In this document: piece by piece, positions 4,641-5,498 of the stretch | Numbering within the stretch: position 1 is the first letter of the stretch | Layout: every line of letters starts with the position of its first letter | Assembly: GCA_002309395.1 (NCBI GenBank) | Contig: DBWU01000013.1 | Span: 1-5,498 of the forward strand | DNA length: 5,498 nucleotides | Direction of reading: 5' to 3' | Origin: Oscillospiraceae bacterium UBA1230 | GTDB taxonomy: Bacteria > Bacillota > Clostridia > Oscillospirales > Oscillospiraceae | The notes under the pieces: generated by a model | Seen by the model: only the letters and a program-made list of their open reading frames with translations | What the model was told of the DNA's origin: nothing | The model's database searches: none | Position numbers and translations under genes: made by a program

Positions 4641-5498
4641 ATGTTTCAGTTTTTGATCGACCAGTTGAAGAAAAACCCCCGCAAGATCGTGTTTACCGAG
4701 GGAACCGACCCTCGCATTTTAGAGGCGTCCGCCCGGCTGCTCAGCGGCACCTTTTTGACCCCCGTTCTGGTGGGTAATCCCGCCGCGGTGCAGGCGGCGG
4801 CGGAAAAGGCCGGTTTCAATATCCGCGGCGCGGAGATCATCGACCCGGAGCAGTTTGATAAAATGGATGAGATGGTGGCTCTGATGGTGGAGCTGCGTAA
4901 AGGCAAGATGACGGAGGAGCAGTGCCGCGCCGCGCTGAAAAAGGGCAACTATTTCGGCACGATGCTGGTGAAGATGGGTTATGCCGACTCTCTGCTGGGC
5001 GGCGCCACCTACTCCACGGCGGATACCGTCCGTCCGGCTCTCCAGATCATCAAGACCAAGCCGGGCAGCAAGATCGTGTCCTCCTGCTTCATTCTGGTGC
5101 GTCCGTCCGCCACCGGCGAACGGGAAGTGCTGGCGATGGCGGATTGCGCCATCAACATCAAACCCAACGAGGACGAGCTGGTGGAAGTGGCGCTGGAAAC
5201 CGCCAAGACCGCCAAGATCTTCGGCGTAGACCCCAAGGTGGCGTTTTTGAGCTACTCCACGCTGGGTTCCGGCGCCGGTGAGGACGTGGACAAAATGCGT
5301 AACGCCTGTGCCAAGGCGAAGGCCGCCGCCCCTGATCTGGCGATCGAAGGCGAGCTGCAGTTCGACGCGGCGGTGGATCCCCGCGTGGCGCAGACCAAGT
5401 GCCCCGATTCCAAGGTGGCAGGACATGCCAACACCTTCATTTTCCCCGACATCAATGCCGGCAATATCGGCTACAAGATCGCCCAGCGCCTGGGCGGC
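4641..5498 (+). CDS. pta: Phosphate acetyltransferase Pta (partial, first 286 residues)
   Basis: Catalyses acetyl-CoA + phosphate = acetyl phosphate + CoA in the cytoplasm; with acetate kinase this yields ATP during acetate fermentation. The frame is open from ATG 4641 to the right edge, ending exactly on a codon. Short-type Pta proteins are about 330 residues, so roughly 45 are missing. Recognisable blocks are KIVFTEGTDPRILEA (15-29), KGNYFGTMLVKMGYADSLLG (101-120) running into GATYSTADTVRPALQIIKT (121-139), SYSTLGSGAGEDVDKM (204-219), GELQFDAAVDPRVA (237-250) and NTFIFPDINAGNIGYKIAQR (264-283). The order and spacing are those of the single-domain PTA_PTB family, with no N-terminal DRTGG/P-loop extension as in enterobacterial Pta. 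Phosphate butyryltransferase is a relative but lacks this degree of match. The start is supported by AGGAGG (4628-4633) seven bases upstream. An acetate kinase gene often follows pta but would lie outside the window. Confidence 0.95.
   Translation, partial: MFQFLIDQLKKNPRKIVFTEGTDPRILEASARLLSGTFLTPVLVGNPAAVQAAAEKAGFNIRGAEIIDPEQFDKMDEMVALMVELRKGKMTEEQCRAALKKGNYFGTMLVKMGYADSLLGGATYSTADTVRPALQIIKTKPGSKIVSSCFILVRPSATGEREVLAMADCAINIKPNEDELVEVALETAKTAKIFGVDPKVAFLSYSTLGSGAGEDVDKMRNACAKAKAAAPDLAIEGELQFDAAVDPRVAQTKCPDSKVAGHANTFIFPDINAGNIGYKIAQRLGG

Noticed and set aside
3462..4656. Long plus-strand open frames (3462-4133 and 3817-4656) opposite the racemase
   Set aside because: They have no ribosome binding site and low-complexity Ser/Arg/Pro or His/Gln products, and the second crosses both promoters of the divergent region. 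They are shadows of the racemase gene.
4719..5426. 235-codon minus-strand open frame opposite pta
   Set aside because: The sense frame is a clear Pta from 4641 to the window edge. The antisense product is a His/Gly/Arg-rich shadow.
1..5498. CRISPR array, transposon, prophage, toxin-antitoxin or defence system
   Set aside because: There are no regularly spaced direct repeats, no transposase or integrase motifs and no paired small toxin/antitoxin genes. The genes are ordinary chromosomal energy and amino-acid metabolism.

Overview
The window looks like chromosomal DNA of an anaerobic, GC-rich member of the Clostridia (Firmicutes), most likely of the Oscillospiraceae/Ruminococcaceae type. The reasons are an Rnf complex in the clostridial gene order (rnfC then rnfD), a DUF975 membrane protein, a stand-alone Pta of the short type, strong AGGAGGTG-type ribosome binding sites and consensus-like sigma-A promoters. 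The placement is an inference from gene content and base composition. No 16S or other marker gene is present.

Layout. Positions 1-1727 (minus strand) hold the start of an rnf operon: complete rnfC and the first 117 codons of rnfD, which runs off the left edge. Its promoter lies at 1782-1810, and a 9-bp hairpin sits close to the 5' end of the predicted mRNA. Positions 1871-2750 (plus strand) are a single-gene unit for a DUF975 integral membrane protein, with its own promoter and a perfect 19-bp terminator stem. Positions 2692-2904 are non-coding and highly structured: two related hairpins flank a 100-bp stretch that has 8-bp terminal inverted repeats and two internal hairpins. Positions 2905-4427 (minus strand) are a two-gene operon: an alanine/ornithine-racemase-family PLP enzyme followed by a small membrane protein of unknown function. 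Its extended -10 promoter is at 4474-4502. Positions 4558-5498 (plus strand) hold a consensus promoter and the first 286 codons of pta (phosphate acetyltransferase), which runs off the right edge.

How the genes fit together. Rnf oxidises reduced ferredoxin with NAD+ and pumps Na+ or H+. Pta converts acetyl-CoA to acetyl phosphate, which feeds substrate-level ATP formation. Together they point to fermentative, acetate-forming energy metabolism. The racemase pair and the DUF975 protein have no obvious mechanistic link to these two, and the four transcription units appear independent.

I found no CRISPR array, transposase, phage gene, tRNA or rRNA, and no convincing new multi-gene system. The least explained parts are the structured 100-bp intergenic element, the racemase/small-membrane-protein pair, and the dyad symmetries placed between both pairs of divergent promoters.
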